This document shows, piece by piece, positions 15,935 through 24,532 of a stretch of DNA of 59,114 bases. The stretch comes from Clostridiales bacterium (GTDB taxonomy: Bacteria; Bacillota; Clostridia; Oscillospirales; Acutalibacteraceae). Location of the stretch: the NCBI GenBank assembly GCA_021200555.1, contig JAJQGK010000065.1, forward strand, positions 1 through 59,114, in the 5' to 3' direction. The notes below the pieces were generated by a model, which saw only the letters and a list, made by a program, of their open reading frames with translations, searched no databases and had not been told where the DNA came from. A program made the position numbers and the translations under genes. Each line of letters opens with the position of its first letter. Within the stretch, counting starts at the first letter, position 1.

Positions 15935-15968
15935 ACTATAGCATTATATGAAGTACTTGTCAAGTACT
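15935..15968 (-). promoter_or_regulatory. nifS promoter with an overlapping palindromic operator
   Basis: Minus-strand TTGACA (15963-15958), 17-nt spacer, TATAGT (15940-15935). AGTACTTG-t-CAAGTACT (15952-15968) is a perfect 8-bp inverted repeat around one base and contains the -35 box. A dimeric repressor bound here would block RNA polymerase; the regulator is not encoded in the window. Confidence 0.65.
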
Positions 15969-16021
15969 AAATTCAGATTTGTTGCCGCTGAAAAAAATTT
16001 CATATTTTTCCAAAATACCTA

Positions 16022-16050
16022 TTGACATAGTAGGAATAGTATGATATAAT
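16022..16050 (+). promoter_or_regulatory. Sigma-A promoter of metY-cysK
   Basis: TTGACA (16022-16027), 17-nt spacer, TATAAT (16045-16050): a consensus promoter. CCTA...TAGG and CTAT...ATAG dyads surround the -35 box and could be an operator. The transcript would carry a ~155-nt leader before metY that includes a 21-codon ORF. Confidence 0.8.
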
Positions 16051-16081
16051 TCATTCAACAACAGAGAAAGGGGTGCGGAAG

Positions 16082-16147
16082 ATGAAAAATTCATTTCCGA
16101 TTTTGTCCTACGCTGAGAATATCCGCAAACGAATGTGCCGATGTTGA
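16082..16147 (+). CDS. Candidate leader peptide of metY-cysK ending in RKRMCRC
   Basis: A 21-codon ORF, too short for the ORF track, starts at ATG 16082 about 10 nt after GAAAGGGG, within the leader made by the 16022 promoter. Its last codons are ATG TGC CGA TGT TGA, so two Cys codons and one Met codon sit just before the stop. Downstream genes make cysteine and homocysteine. CGAATGT (16130-16136), within these codons, is complementary to ACATTCG (16192-16198), which overlaps the metY ribosome site. Inference: when charged Cys-tRNA is scarce, a ribosome paused on the Cys codons would keep the metY site open. I know of Cys-codon leaders in other phyla but cannot confirm this one. Confidence 0.5.
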   Translation: MKNSFPILSYAENIRKRMCRC

Positions 16148-16214
16148 AAATCTTGCAACGCTGAATACAAAAACATAAATTATTAATTTTAACATTCGGA
16201 AAGGATATTACATT

Positions 16215-17498
16215 ATGAGCAAATATAAATTTGAAACAATCCAGCTTCACGCAGGACAGGAGCAGCCCGATCCGGCAACAGACTCCAGAGCCGTACCCAT
16301 TTACCAGACAACATCTTATGTATTCAAAAATTCCGCCCACGCCGCGGCTCGCTTCGGACTTACCGACTCAGGCAACATTTACGGCAGACTCACAAACTCC
16401 ACTCAGGGCGTATTTGAAACAAGAATAGCGGCGCTTGAAGGCGGCGTTGCGGCGCTTGCAACAGCCTCGGGCGCAGCGGCGATTACATATACGATTGAGG
16501 CTTTGGCTCAAAAGGGCGATAATATTGTGGCTCAAAAGACAATTTACGGCGGCAGCTACAACCTTTTGGCGCACACACTTCCCCAGTTCGGTATAAGCAC
16601 GACCTTTGTGGATGCGCATAATCTCAGCGAAATTGAAAATGCGATACAGGACAACACAAAGGCGATTTACCTTGAAACCTTAGGCAATCCCAACAGCGAC
16701 ATTCCCGACATTGACGCAGCAGCGGAGATAGCCCACAGGCACGGACTTCCGCTTGTTATAGACAACACCTTCGGAACTCCGTACCTTATCAGACCTATTG
16801 AACACGGAGCGGATATTGTCGTTCACTCGGCTACAAAATTTATCGGCGGTCACGGAACGACCTTAGGCGGCGTAATTGTTGACTCCGGAAAATTCGATTG
16901 GAAAAAGAGCGGCAAATACGCTCCCATAGCAGAGCCCAATCCAAGCTATCACGGTGTTTCGTTTACAGATGCGGCAGGAGAAGCGGCTTTTGTCACATAT
17001 ATAAGAGCGATACTTCTCCGCGATACGGGAGCGACAATTTCTCCATTCAACGCTTTTCTGCTTTTACAGGGAACGGAAACACTGTCATTAAGGCTTGAAC
17101 GCCATGTCGAGAACACAAAAAAGGTCGTGGAATTTCTTGCAAACCACCCGCAGGTTGAAAAGGTCAATCACCCGTCACTTCCGGACCATCCCGACCACGC
17201 ATTATACGAAAAATACTTCCCAAACGGCGGCGCTTCTATTTTTACATTTGAAATCAAAGGCGGACAGCGTGAAGCCCACGCCTTTATAGACAATCTTGAA
17301 ATTTTCTCACTGCTCGCCAATGTTGCGGACGTCAAAAGCCTTGTAATTCACCCTGCCACAACTACTCATTCGCAGCTGACGGCCGAGGAGCTTCTCGATC
17401 AGGGTATTAAGCCCAACACCATAAGACTTTCAATAGGCACAGAGCATATTGACGATATTATCGCCGACCTTCAAAAGGGTTTCGACGCTGTAAAGTAA
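16215..17498 (+). CDS. metY: O-acetylhomoserine sulfhydrylase (aminocarboxypropyltransferase)
   Basis: 427 residues, the length of MetY; MetB/MetC are about 40 shorter. PLP-binding motifs are YQTTSYVF, YGRLTNSTQGVFE and VVHSATKFIGGHGTTLGG with the Schiff-base Lys. The C-terminus RLSIGTEHIDDIIADL is typical. It makes homocysteine from O-acetylhomoserine and sulfide, or can act on O-acetylserine. SD AAGGA nine bases before ATG. cysK follows after 15 nt in the same operon. The leader has a promoter and a Cys-rich mini-ORF, and no T-box or S-box is visible. Confidence 0.95.
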   Translation: MSKYKFETIQLHAGQEQPDPATDSRAVPIYQTTSYVFKNSAHAAARFGLTDSGNIYGRLTNSTQGVFETRIAALEGGVAALATASGAAAITYTIEALAQKGDNIVAQKTIYGGSYNLLAHTLPQFGISTTFVDAHNLSEIENAIQDNTKAIYLETLGNPNSDIPDIDAAAEIAHRHGLPLVIDNTFGTPYLIRPIEHGADIVVHSATKFIGGHGTTLGGVIVDSGKFDWKKSGKYAPIAEPNPSYHGVSFTDAAGEAAFVTYIRAILLRDTGATISPFNAFLLLQGTETLSLRLERHVENTKKVVEFLANHPQVEKVNHPSLPDHPDHALYEKYFPNGGASIFTFEIKGGQREAHAFIDNLEIFSLLANVADVKSLVIHPATTTHSQLTAEELLDQGIKPNTIRLSIGTEHIDDIIADLQKGFDAVK

Positions 17499-17513
17499 TC
17501 GGAGGGAACCGTT

Positions 17514-18449
17514 ATGTCTGAAAAAATTTATAAATCCGCAGATGAACTTGTGGGAAACACTCCCCTGCTTGAATTGGTTCGCATTGAAAAAAATGAAGGG
17601 CTTGACGCCAAAATACTCGCAAAGCTTGAATATTTCAATCCCGCCGGCTCCGTAAAGGACAGAATTGCAAAGGCGATGCTCGATGATGCGGAGCAAAGCG
17701 GAAAGCTTAAAGAGGGCTCGGTAATTATCGAACCAACCAGCGGCAACACGGGCATAGGGCTTGCGTCTGCGGCGGCGGCAAGAGGATACAGAATTATAAT
17801 CGTTATGCCGGAAACCATGTCCGTTGAACGCAGACAGCTTATGAAGGCATACGGCGCCGAGCTTGTGCTTACGGACGGCGCAAAGGGAATGAAGGGAGCA
17901 ATTGCAAAGGCGGACGAGCTGGCAAAGGAAATCCCAGACAGCTTTATCCCCGGTCAATTTGTAAATCCTGCAAACCCCAAGACACATTACGAAACAACGG
18001 GACCTGAAATTTACAGGGACACAGACGGCAAGGTTGATATTTTTGTCGCAGGCGTAGGCACCGGCGGAACCGTTACCGGTGCGGGGCAGTATCTCAAGGA
18101 GAAAAATCCAAACATAAAAATCGCAGCGGTTGAACCTGCCTCCTCAGCCGTTCTTTCAACGGGAGTTGCCGGATCTCATAAAATACAGGGAATCGGCGCA
18201 GGCTTTGTTCCCGATGTTCTGAATACGAAAATTTACGATGAGATAATCACGGTAACAAACGAGGACGCCTTTGCAACGGGCAAGCTTATCGGAAAAACAG
18301 AGGGAATACTTGTGGGAATATCCTCCGGCGCGGCTGTTTGGGCTGCAATTGAGCTTGCAAAAAGACCTGAAAACAAGGGCAAAAACATAGTGGTGCTTCT
18401 GCCCGATACCGGCGACAGATACCTGTCAACTCCGCTTTTTGCCGATTGA
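17514..18449 (+). CDS. cysK: Cysteine synthase A (O-acetylserine sulfhydrylase)
   Basis: 311 residues. The PLP lysine is in [14 protein letters not shown], the substrate loop is [11 protein letters not shown], and the phosphate loop is [12 protein letters not shown], all canonical. It condenses O-acetylserine with sulfide to give cysteine, feeding NifS encoded on the other side of the shared intergenic region. SD CGGAGGGA. Cotranscribed with metY. Its stop codon overlaps the -35 element of the next promoter. No serine acetyltransferase (cysE) is in the window. Confidence 0.96.
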   Translation: MSEKIYKSADELVGNTPLLELVRIEKNEGLDAKILAKLEYFNPAGSVKDRIAKAMLDDAEQSGKLKEGSVIIEPTSGNTGIGLASAAAARGYRIIIVMPETMSVERRQLMKAYGAELVLTDGAKGMKGAIAKADELAKEIPDSFIPGQFVNPANPKTHYETTGPEIYRDTDGKVDIFVAGVGTGGTVTGAGQYLKEKNPNIKIAAVEPASSAVLSTGVAGSHKIQGIGAGFVPDVLNTKIYDEIITVTNEDAFATGKLIGKTEGILVGISSGAAVWAAIELAKRPENKGKNIVVLLPDTGDRYLSTPLFAD

Positions 18450-18474
18450 CAGTACAACCGACATCATATATTAT
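18446..18474 (+). promoter_or_regulatory. Candidate promoter of the HD-nadA-mnmA unit
   Basis: TTGACA (18446-18451), 17-nt spacer, TATTAT (18469-18474), with a second TATAAT three bases further on. The -35 overlaps the cysK stop codon. Confidence 0.5.
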
Positions 18475-18487
18475 AATGACAGACACA

Positions 18488-18517
18488 GGAAAAGGGCTGA
18501 GCATTTCACCCTTTTCC
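18488..18517 (+). terminator. Hairpin after cysK in the leader of the HD gene
   Basis: GGAAAAGGG (18488-18496) pairs perfectly with CCCTTTTCC (18509-18517) over a 12-nt loop. No T-run follows, so it may be an mRNA-stabilising or weakly terminating hairpin rather than a true terminator. Confidence 0.4.
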
Positions 18518-18556
18518 ATTGTTCGTTATATTAGAACACCGAAAAGGAAGAGAATT

Positions 18557-19114
18557 ATGGCATATACTAAAGAACAGGCATTGTCTCTGCTTGAAGAATT
18601 TAACAAGGGCGAGTTCCATTTAAAGCACGCCCATATTGTAGGCGACGTAATGAGGTGGTTCGCCAAGAGCTTAGGCTATGGTGAAGAGGCGGATTTATGG
18701 GAGATTGTGGGACTTTTGCACGATCTTGATTTTGAGCAATTCCCCGACGAGCACTGTATAAAGGAACAGGAAATTATGAAAGAGCGGGGAGTTGACGAGA
18801 AAATAATTCACGCTGCGGCAAGTCACGGCTATATGCTTACGGTTGACATAAAGCCTGAGCACGAAATGGAAAAAGTGCTTTACGCAACGGACGAGCTTAC
18901 GGGACTTATAGGAGCGGCCGCTATTATGCGCCCGTCAAAAAGCGTTGACGATTTAGAGGTTAAATCGGTTAAGAAGAAGTACAAGGACAAGAAATTTGCC
19001 GCCGGCTGCTCAAGAGAGGTTATCGAGCGAGGCGCGCAAATGCTTGGCTGGGATTTGGATTACCTTATCGGTCAAACGATTTTGGCGATGAGAGAAAGCG
19101 AATATGTGGATTGA
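18557..19114 (+). CDS. HD-domain hydrolase
   Basis: 185 residues from ATG 18557 (SD GGAAG, A-rich spacer); the track's start lies inside the promoter and hairpin and is rejected. KHAHIVGDVMRWF, GLLHDLDFEQFP, HAAASHGY and YATDELTGLI form the metal-binding H...HD...H...D set of the HD superfamily (HDIG-like). These proteins are usually phosphohydrolases of nucleotides or nucleotide second messengers. The substrate is unknown. It is first in a tight three-gene unit with nadA (5-nt gap) and mnmA, which hints at nucleotide or tRNA metabolism but does not prove it. Confidence 0.8.
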   Translation: MAYTKEQALSLLEEFNKGEFHLKHAHIVGDVMRWFAKSLGYGEEADLWEIVGLLHDLDFEQFPDEHCIKEQEIMKERGVDEKIIHAAASHGYMLTVDIKPEHEMEKVLYATDELTGLIGAAAIMRPSKSVDDLEVKSVKKKYKDKKFAAGCSREVIERGAQMLGWDLDYLIGQTILAMRESEYVD

Positions 19115-19119
19115 CTAAA

Positions 19120-20034
19120 ATGAATATTTCAACCATGCAATCGGAAATAATCAGGCTGAAAAAAGAGAAAGACGTGTGCATTTTGGCTCACAGCTACCAA
19201 TCTGCGGCAATTAAGGAAATCGCCGACTATACGGGGGATTCATTCGGATTAAGCGTTCAGGCGGCAAGGGCTGAGCAAGGCACAATTCTTATGTGCGGAG
19301 TGCGTTTTATGGCTGAAACCGTAAAGCTGCTGTCCCCGAATAAAAGAGTTATTCTCGCCAATCCCTACGCCGGCTGCCCCATGGCGGAGCAGATGGATAA
19401 GGATTTGATTAATTCCGTAAAAGAATATTATCCCGATTATACCGTTGTTTGCTATATCAACACCACTTCGGAGTTGAAGACAATTTGCGATGTCTGCGTA
19501 ACATCATCCTCTGCGGTGAATATCATACGAAAAATTCCAAACAAGAAAATACTGTTTATTCCGGACTGTAATTTAGGCTCCTACATAGCGAAAAAACTGC
19601 CGGAAAAGGAGATCAAGCTCTTGCAGGGCGGCTGTCCCATTCACGCAAGAGTCTCAAAAAAAGATATAATTGCCGCAAAAGCAGCGCACAGAAATGCGCC
19701 TGTCCTCGTTCATCCCGAATGTACTCCCGATGTGTTGGAGTTAAGTGACTTTGTGGGTTCAACAACGGAAATAATAAGCTTTGCCCGAAATTCCTCCGAA
19801 AACGAATTTATAATCGGAACGGAAATCGGCATTGCGGAGCAGCTCTCTTTTGAATTTCCCCACAAGAAATTTTATCCTCTGTCAAAAAATCTTATCTGTC
19901 CGAATATGAAGCTAACCGTATTATCCGATGTTTTTCAGGCGGTCAGCGGTACGGGAGGAGAAGAGATTATGCTTTCGGATGAAATTATGAGAGACGCCAA
20001 AAGGTGCATAGACAAAATGATTGAATTGGGATAA
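19120..20034 (+). CDS. nadA: Quinolinate synthase
   Basis: 304 residues from the ATG at 19120; the TTG at 19111 is possible but has no better site. The three cluster cysteines are in MCGVRFMAETVK, HPECTPDV and LICPNMKLTVL, and HSYQSAAIKEIADYTGDSF is the N-terminal substrate block. It condenses iminoaspartate with dihydroxyacetone phosphate to quinolinate using a 4Fe-4S cluster, in de novo NAD synthesis. nadB and nadC are not in the window. The neighbour mnmA (3-nt gap) and the nifS-nifU locus are linked to it by sulfur and Fe-S needs. Confidence 0.95.
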   Translation: MNISTMQSEIIRLKKEKDVCILAHSYQSAAIKEIADYTGDSFGLSVQAARAEQGTILMCGVRFMAETVKLLSPNKRVILANPYAGCPMAEQMDKDLINSVKEYYPDYTVVCYINTTSELKTICDVCVTSSSAVNIIRKIPNKKILFIPDCNLGSYIAKKLPEKEIKLLQGGCPIHARVSKKDIIAAKAAHRNAPVLVHPECTPDVLELSDFVGSTTEIISFARNSSENEFIIGTEIGIAEQLSFEFPHKKFYPLSKNLICPNMKLTVLSDVFQAVSGTGGEEIMLSDEIMRDAKRCIDKMIELG

Positions 20035-20037
20035 TCT

Positions 20038-21102
20038 ATGAGTAAAGCGATAATAGCCATGAGCGGAGGCGTAGATTCCTCCGTTTCGGCATACATAATG
20101 AAAAGCAAGGGCTTTGACTGTATTGGCGTAACAATGAAGCTCTTCAGCAATGAGAGCATTGCCGCAAGCCAAAGGACCTGCTGCTCAGCCGAGGATACGG
20201 AGGATGCCCGCAGCGTTTGTATAAAATTGGGAATACCCTATTATGTTTTTAATTTCACCTCGGATTTTGAAAACCGGGTTATCGAGAAATTTGCAAGGGA
20301 GTATGAAAGCGGCGCAACGCCCAACCCGTGCATTGACTGCAACAGATATTTAAAATTCGGAAGGCTTTTCCAAAGAGCAAAAGAGCTTGGAATTGGCACT
20401 GTTGCCACAGGGCATTACGCAAGGATTAGGGAAGAAAATGGCAGAATGATTTTGCTAAAGGCTGTTGACGCAAAAAAGGATCAAAGCTATGTTTTGTATG
20501 CCATGACGCAGGAACAGCTGAGGCATACGAATTTCCCATTAGGCGAAATGACAAAGGAGCAGGTAAGGGAAATCGCCGCAGAGCAGGGATTTTACAATTC
20601 CGCAAAGCCGGACAGCCAAGATATATGCTTTGTGCCGGACGGAAATTACGGTTCTTTTCTTGAAAAATACAGAGGAAGGCCCTATCCCAACGGTGATTTT
20701 GTCAATACAGAGGGTTCTGTTTTGGGAAAGCACAGGGGAATTGTAAATTACACCGTCGGTCAGCGGCGGGGACTTGGAATTTCATCCCGAAGCAGGCTTT
20801 ATGTCTGCGAAATCGACAACAGAGAGAACAAGGTTATTTTAGGGACAAACGAGGAGCTTTTCAAAAAAGAATTTGACGTAAAGGATTTTAATTGGATAAT
20901 GTTCGGTACAGCCCCCGACAAGCCCTTTAAAGCGGCAGTACGGGTTCGGTACCACCAAAAGGAGCAGGAGGCTGTTATTTCACCGACAGGCGAAAATACG
21001 GCGCACATCGAATTGAAAAATTCTATGAGAGCCGTAACAAAAGGACAGGCCGCAGTGGTTTATGACGGGGATTTTGTTATAGGCGGCGGAACGATTTTTT
21101 GA
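20038..21102 (+). CDS. mnmA: tRNA-specific 2-thiouridylase MnmA
   Basis: 354 residues. PP-loop ATP pyrophosphatase motif MSGGVDSSVSAYIM at the N-terminus, catalytic Cys pair in NPCIDCNRYLKFG and DSQDICFVPDGNYGSF, and C-terminal beta-barrel (VGQRRGLGI). It adds sulfur to U34 of tRNA(Lys), tRNA(Glu) and tRNA(Gln), drawing persulfide from a cysteine desulfurase such as the nearby NifS. The ATG comes 3 nt after the nadA stop. A shared bidirectional terminator closes the operon 20 nt downstream. Confidence 0.97.
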   Translation: MSKAIIAMSGGVDSSVSAYIMKSKGFDCIGVTMKLFSNESIAASQRTCCSAEDTEDARSVCIKLGIPYYVFNFTSDFENRVIEKFAREYESGATPNPCIDCNRYLKFGRLFQRAKELGIGTVATGHYARIREENGRMILLKAVDAKKDQSYVLYAMTQEQLRHTNFPLGEMTKEQVREIAAEQGFYNSAKPDSQDICFVPDGNYGSFLEKYRGRPYPNGDFVNTEGSVLGKHRGIVNYTVGQRRGLGISSRSRLYVCEIDNRENKVILGTNEELFKKEFDVKDFNWIMFGTAPDKPFKAAVRVRYHQKEQEAVISPTGENTAHIELKNSMRAVTKGQAAVVYDGDFVIGGGTIF

Positions 21103-21122
21103 AGCTGTAAATTGCATAGAAA

Positions 21123-21152
21123 ATTGCCGTAGGAGCAGCATCCTGCGGCAAT
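21123..21152. terminator. Bidirectional terminator between mnmA and the LRR-dockerin gene
   Basis: ATTGCCGTAGGA pairs with TCCTGCGGCAAT over a 6-nt loop, with T-rich flanks on both strands. A closely similar hairpin follows the dockerin relic at 56.08 kb. Confidence 0.8.
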
Positions 21153-21170
21153 AATTTTACATAAATTTTG

Positions 21171-24100
21171 TCAGTCAAGCTTTGCGGCAACCCTTAAAAT
21201 GGATCTTGCGTCCGCAGGCTTTATCACAGAGTCGGCGTCAAAGTCGGCTGCAGCAAGGTAAACATTCTCAAGAATGTCAATCTGAGCGGCTGCTCTCAGG
21301 GCAAGCCTTGCGTCCGCCGCCGTAATCTTGCCGTTGCCGTCCACATCGGAGGGAACGATAACAGTGTATTCAGACACAACGCCGCCGCTTTCGTCAAAAG
21401 TCTGCACCTTGCAGCCCGTACCTACAAGAGACTCGCCTTCAAGCTCCTCTCCGTCTGCATTAAAAAGCTTAAAGCTGCCGCCTGTAACAATCGCCGCAAA
21501 ATCCTCTGCACTTGTGTCCGCAGGAATTGTAATCCGCTTTGTTCCCTCAGCCAATGATGCCAACGCTTCATCTACCGCAAAAGGCACTTTCTCCGTGTCG
21601 GACTCCTCCGTTGAAGACTCTTCGGTGCTGGTTCCCGCCGCTCTCGCCGCCTCCGTTGTGGCTTCCGCCGTGGGCGGTTCTGCTGTGGTCGGCTCTTCCG
21701 TTGTTGGGTCTGCTGTTGGCGGCTCTGCTGTGGTCGGTTCTGTTGTTGTAGACTCCGCTGTAGTCGGCTCGACTGTAGTCAGCTCAACTGTTGTGGGTTC
21801 AGCCGTGGTTGGCTCCTCTGTCACAACATATTCACCTAAGGATACAAATATTATTCCATTTTCGTTGGCGTATATTTCCGCAGCCGTGCCGTCATAGCCG
21901 TAAATTATAAATCCGTCAATAAGAACATATGTCCAGCTATCATAACCATAATCGCAAATATATCCAAATGCATCATCACCGATTGAGGTTACGCCAATGC
22001 CGATTGTTACAGTTTTAAGAGATGTACAATTCACAAATGCATCACAGCCAATTGATGTTACGCTGTCGGGGATTTCTATACTTGCAAGGGATGTGCAGCC
22101 GGAAAATGCATCGCCGCCGATTGAGGTTACGCTGTCAGGAATTTCTATACTTGCAAGGGATGTGCAACCGGAAAATGCATCAACGCCGATTGAGGCTACG
22201 CTGTCGGGAATTGAATAGGATGTAATACTGCCTCCTTCAGGGAATTTAATAAGCCTTGTTTTATCCTTATTAAATAATACTCCATATTCATCGCTTGAAT
22301 AATATATGTTGTTTTCACCAACGGTTATGCTTGTAAGGGATGTGCAGTCTTCAAATGCACCATACCCGATTGAGGTTACACTGTCGTGGATTTCTATGCT
22401 TGCAAGAGATGAACAACCGTAAAATGCATAATCGCCAATTGCGGTTACGCTATTGCCAATTGTTACATTTGCGAGAGATGTGCAATTTCTAAATGCATAA
22501 TTGTCAATTGATGTTACGCTGTCAGGGATAGTTATGCTTACAAGAGATGTGCAGCCATAAAATGCAGAACTGCCGATTGAGGTTACGCTGTCAGGGATAG
22601 TTATGCTTACAAGAGATGTGCAGCCGGAAAATGCAGAACTGTCGATTGAGGTTACGCTATCTGGGATAGTTATGCTTGTAAGAGATGTGCAGTCGGAAAA
22701 TGCAGAACTGTCGATTGAGGTTACGCTATCTGGGATAGTTATGCTTGTAAGAGATGTGCAGTCGGAAAATGCAGAACTGTCGATTGAGGTTACACTGTCG
22801 GGGATTGTTATGCTTTCAAGAGATGAACAGCCGAAAAATGCTCCACTGTCGATTGTGGTTACACTGTTACCGATTGAAACACTTTCAAGAGATGAGCAGC
22901 CGGAAAATGCAGAACTTCCGATTGTGGTTACACTGTCGGGGATTGTTATGCTTTCAAGAGATCTGCAGTTGTAAAATGCATCTTTTGCTATTGTTTTTGT
23001 TCCCTCTTTTATTTCATAACTACCGCTAAGACTTGTTTGAGCTTCTATACAATGATTGCCTATATATAGAACTCCGTCTTCCCAATTGGAGCCATTGTTA
23101 TAATATGCGGTGTCGTAAAATGCCCAAACGCCGATTGTGGTTACGCTATCCGGGATAGTTACGCTTGTAAGAGATGTGCAATTGCAAAATACATAATCAT
23201 CGATTGAGGTTACACCGGTATCAATCGTTACGCTTATCAGGGATGTACAGCCGTAAAATGCATAGCTACCGATTGAGTCTACACTGTCGGGGATGATTAT
23301 GATTTCAAGAGATCTGCAATTGTAAAATGCATAATCATCGATTGAGATTACGCTGTCGGGGATTATCATGCTTTCAAAAGATCTGCAGTTGTAAAATGCA
23401 TAATCACTGATTGAGATTACGCTATCGGGGATTGTTATGCTTTCAAGAGATCTGCAGTTGTAAAATGCTTCACTTGCTATTGTTTTTGTTCCCTCTTTTA
23501 TTTCATAACTACCGCTAAGACTTGTTTGAGCTTCTATACAATGATTGCCTATATACAGTACTCCATCTTCCCAGTTGGAGTCTTCATTATAATATGCCGT
23601 ATTATAAAATGCTTTTCTGCCGATTGTGGTTACGCTGTTGGGAATTGTTATATTTGCAAGTGATGTACAGCCGTAAAATGCACCACTTTCAATTGAGACT
23701 ACACCGTCGGGGATTGTTAAACTTTCAAGGGACGAGCAGTATCCAAATGCATAACTGCCGATTGTGATTACACTATCGGGAATAGATACGCTTGTAAGAG
23801 ATTTGCAGTTGTAAAATGCACAATCTCCGATTGAGGTTACACTGTTGGGAATTGTTATATTTGCAAGAGATTCACAGTGCCTAAATATACTACTGCCGAT
23901 TGAGATTACACTGTCGGGGATGGTTATGCTTACAAGAGATCTACAGTAGGAAAATGCATAATTTCCGATTGAGGTTACATTGTTGGAAATCGTTACACTT
24001 GTAAGGGATTTACAGTTGTAAAATGCACCGGAGGAAGCAGAGCTTGCACTTTTGATTGCGGTTACAGGATACCCATCTATAGTATCCGGAATGGTATAAT

Positions 24101-24278
24101 CACCGCTGATTGAGGTATCGCAGTCGGTAATAGTCGCCTTGCCGTTTGATACAGTGTAGGTTAAATACCCGTCTTCAGATGTGTATGATGCTGCCGAGGC
24201 GGTTAGGGTTATGGGAGCTGCGGACAAGATAAGCAGCACGGACAAGACTACGCTGAGAAGTTTATTTAGCTTGGACAT
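21171..24278 (-). CDS. BspA-like leucine-rich-repeat surface protein with C-terminal dockerin
   Basis: 1035 residues. A signal peptide (about 1-31, ending ASAAS) is followed to about residue 800 by tandem 23-residue LRR_5/TpLRR units of the form SIxIPDSVTSIGxxAFxxCTSL. Two near-identical inserts read NWEDGVLYIGNHCIEAQTS. Then come a Thr/Glu/Pro linker (EPTTAEPTT...), a short spacer domain and a type I dockerin with DVDGNGKITAADARLALR and ADFDADSVIKPADARSILR. Family role: adhesion or host and matrix binding. The dockerin implies tethering to a cohesin; one is encoded at 47.0 kb. SD GGAGG, extended -10 promoter upstream, terminator downstream. DNA repeats make copy-number change likely. Confidence 0.92.
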   Translation of the reverse strand: MSKLNKLLSVVLSVLLILSAAPITLTASAASYTSEDGYLTYTVSNGKATITDCDTSISGDYTIPDTIDGYPVTAIKSASSASSGAFYNCKSLTSVTISNNVTSIGNYAFSYCRSLVSITIPDSVISIGSSIFRHCESLANITIPNSVTSIGDCAFYNCKSLTSVSIPDSVITIGSYAFGYCSSLESLTIPDGVVSIESGAFYGCTSLANITIPNSVTTIGRKAFYNTAYYNEDSNWEDGVLYIGNHCIEAQTSLSGSYEIKEGTKTIASEAFYNCRSLESITIPDSVISISDYAFYNCRSFESMIIPDSVISIDDYAFYNCRSLEIIIIPDSVDSIGSYAFYGCTSLISVTIDTGVTSIDDYVFCNCTSLTSVTIPDSVTTIGVWAFYDTAYYNNGSNWEDGVLYIGNHCIEAQTSLSGSYEIKEGTKTIAKDAFYNCRSLESITIPDSVTTIGSSAFSGCSSLESVSIGNSVTTIDSGAFFGCSSLESITIPDSVTSIDSSAFSDCTSLTSITIPDSVTSIDSSAFSDCTSLTSITIPDSVTSIDSSAFSGCTSLVSITIPDSVTSIGSSAFYGCTSLVSITIPDSVTSIDNYAFRNCTSLANVTIGNSVTAIGDYAFYGCSSLASIEIHDSVTSIGYGAFEDCTSLTSITVGENNIYYSSDEYGVLFNKDKTRLIKFPEGGSITSYSIPDSVASIGVDAFSGCTSLASIEIPDSVTSIGGDAFSGCTSLASIEIPDSVTSIGCDAFVNCTSLKTVTIGIGVTSIGDDAFGYICDYGYDSWTYVLIDGFIIYGYDGTAAEIYANENGIIFVSLGEYVVTEEPTTAEPTTVELTTVEPTTAESTTTEPTTAEPPTADPTTEEPTTAEPPTAEATTEAARAAGTSTEESSTEESDTEKVPFAVDEALASLAEGTKRITIPADTSAEDFAAIVTGGSFKLFNADGEELEGESLVGTGCKVQTFDESGGVVSEYTVIVPSDVDGNGKITAADARLALRAAAQIDILENVYLAAADFDADSVIKPADARSILRVAAKLD
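21920..24020 (-). repeat. Tandem ~69-bp LRR-coding repeats with a duplicated block
   Basis: The LRR array is a tandem repeat of about 69 bp (23 codons). Units between about 22.58 and 22.80 kb are almost identical at DNA level. A longer block covering the NWEDGVLYIGNHC insert occurs twice (about 22.98-23.10 and 23.47-23.58 kb), about 485 bp apart, consistent with segmental duplication by recombination. Confidence 0.8.
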
Positions 24279-24319
24279 TTAATTTTCCTCCAAATTGAAT
24301 TACATAAAACTTACATTGT

Positions 24320-24328
24320 ATTATAGCA
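24320..24328 (-). promoter_or_regulatory. Extended -10 promoter of the LRR-dockerin gene
   Basis: Minus-strand TGCTATAAT, 42 nt upstream of the start codon; no good -35 is seen, as is usual for extended -10 promoters. Confidence 0.55.
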
Positions 24329-24484
24329 TACAAAATGTCCCGTAAAAAGGTCTTTTAAAAATTTCTTGAAAAAATTTTAAAGGATTAGCGTGATTTTCGG
24401 CTGTTTTCGAGTAAAAAAAATAAAAGTAAATGCAATTCCGGTCGTTTTCGGTCAAAAAATACAACGGAAATGCTCCGCAATTTT

Positions 24485-24532
24485 ATCCGAAAAAAATGTA
24501 GACCGCCGATGCGATAATTATCAATCCACCGA
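24485..24532 (-). terminator. Terminator of the 24.5-25.3 kb transcript
   Basis: On the minus strand GTAGGCCG pairs with CGGTCTAC (one wobble) across a ~25-nt loop that is itself partly paired, followed by ATTTTTTT. It marks the 3' end of the non-coding unit. Confidence 0.6.

Noticed and set aside
16022-16214. T-box or S-box riboswitch for metY-cysK
   Set aside because: No T-box consensus (TGGNACCGCG) and no SAM-I core are present; the leader is too short for either.
18446-18556. Extended N-terminus of the HD-domain protein in the ORF track
   Set aside because: It covers the promoter and a hairpin; ATG 18557 has a ribosome site and starts at the family boundary.
21328-21897. 189-aa plus-strand ORF over the Thr/Glu linker of the LRR-dockerin gene
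   Set aside because: It is the antisense shadow of a low-complexity ACT/GAA-type codon repeat; no ribosome site.
22580-22800. CRISPR-like regular repeats
   Set aside because: Units are coding, tandem without spacers and in frame with the LRR protein.
22603-22974. Plus-strand repetitive ORF (123 aa) over the LRR region
   Set aside because: Mirror of the 69-bp LRR repeats, not an independent gene.
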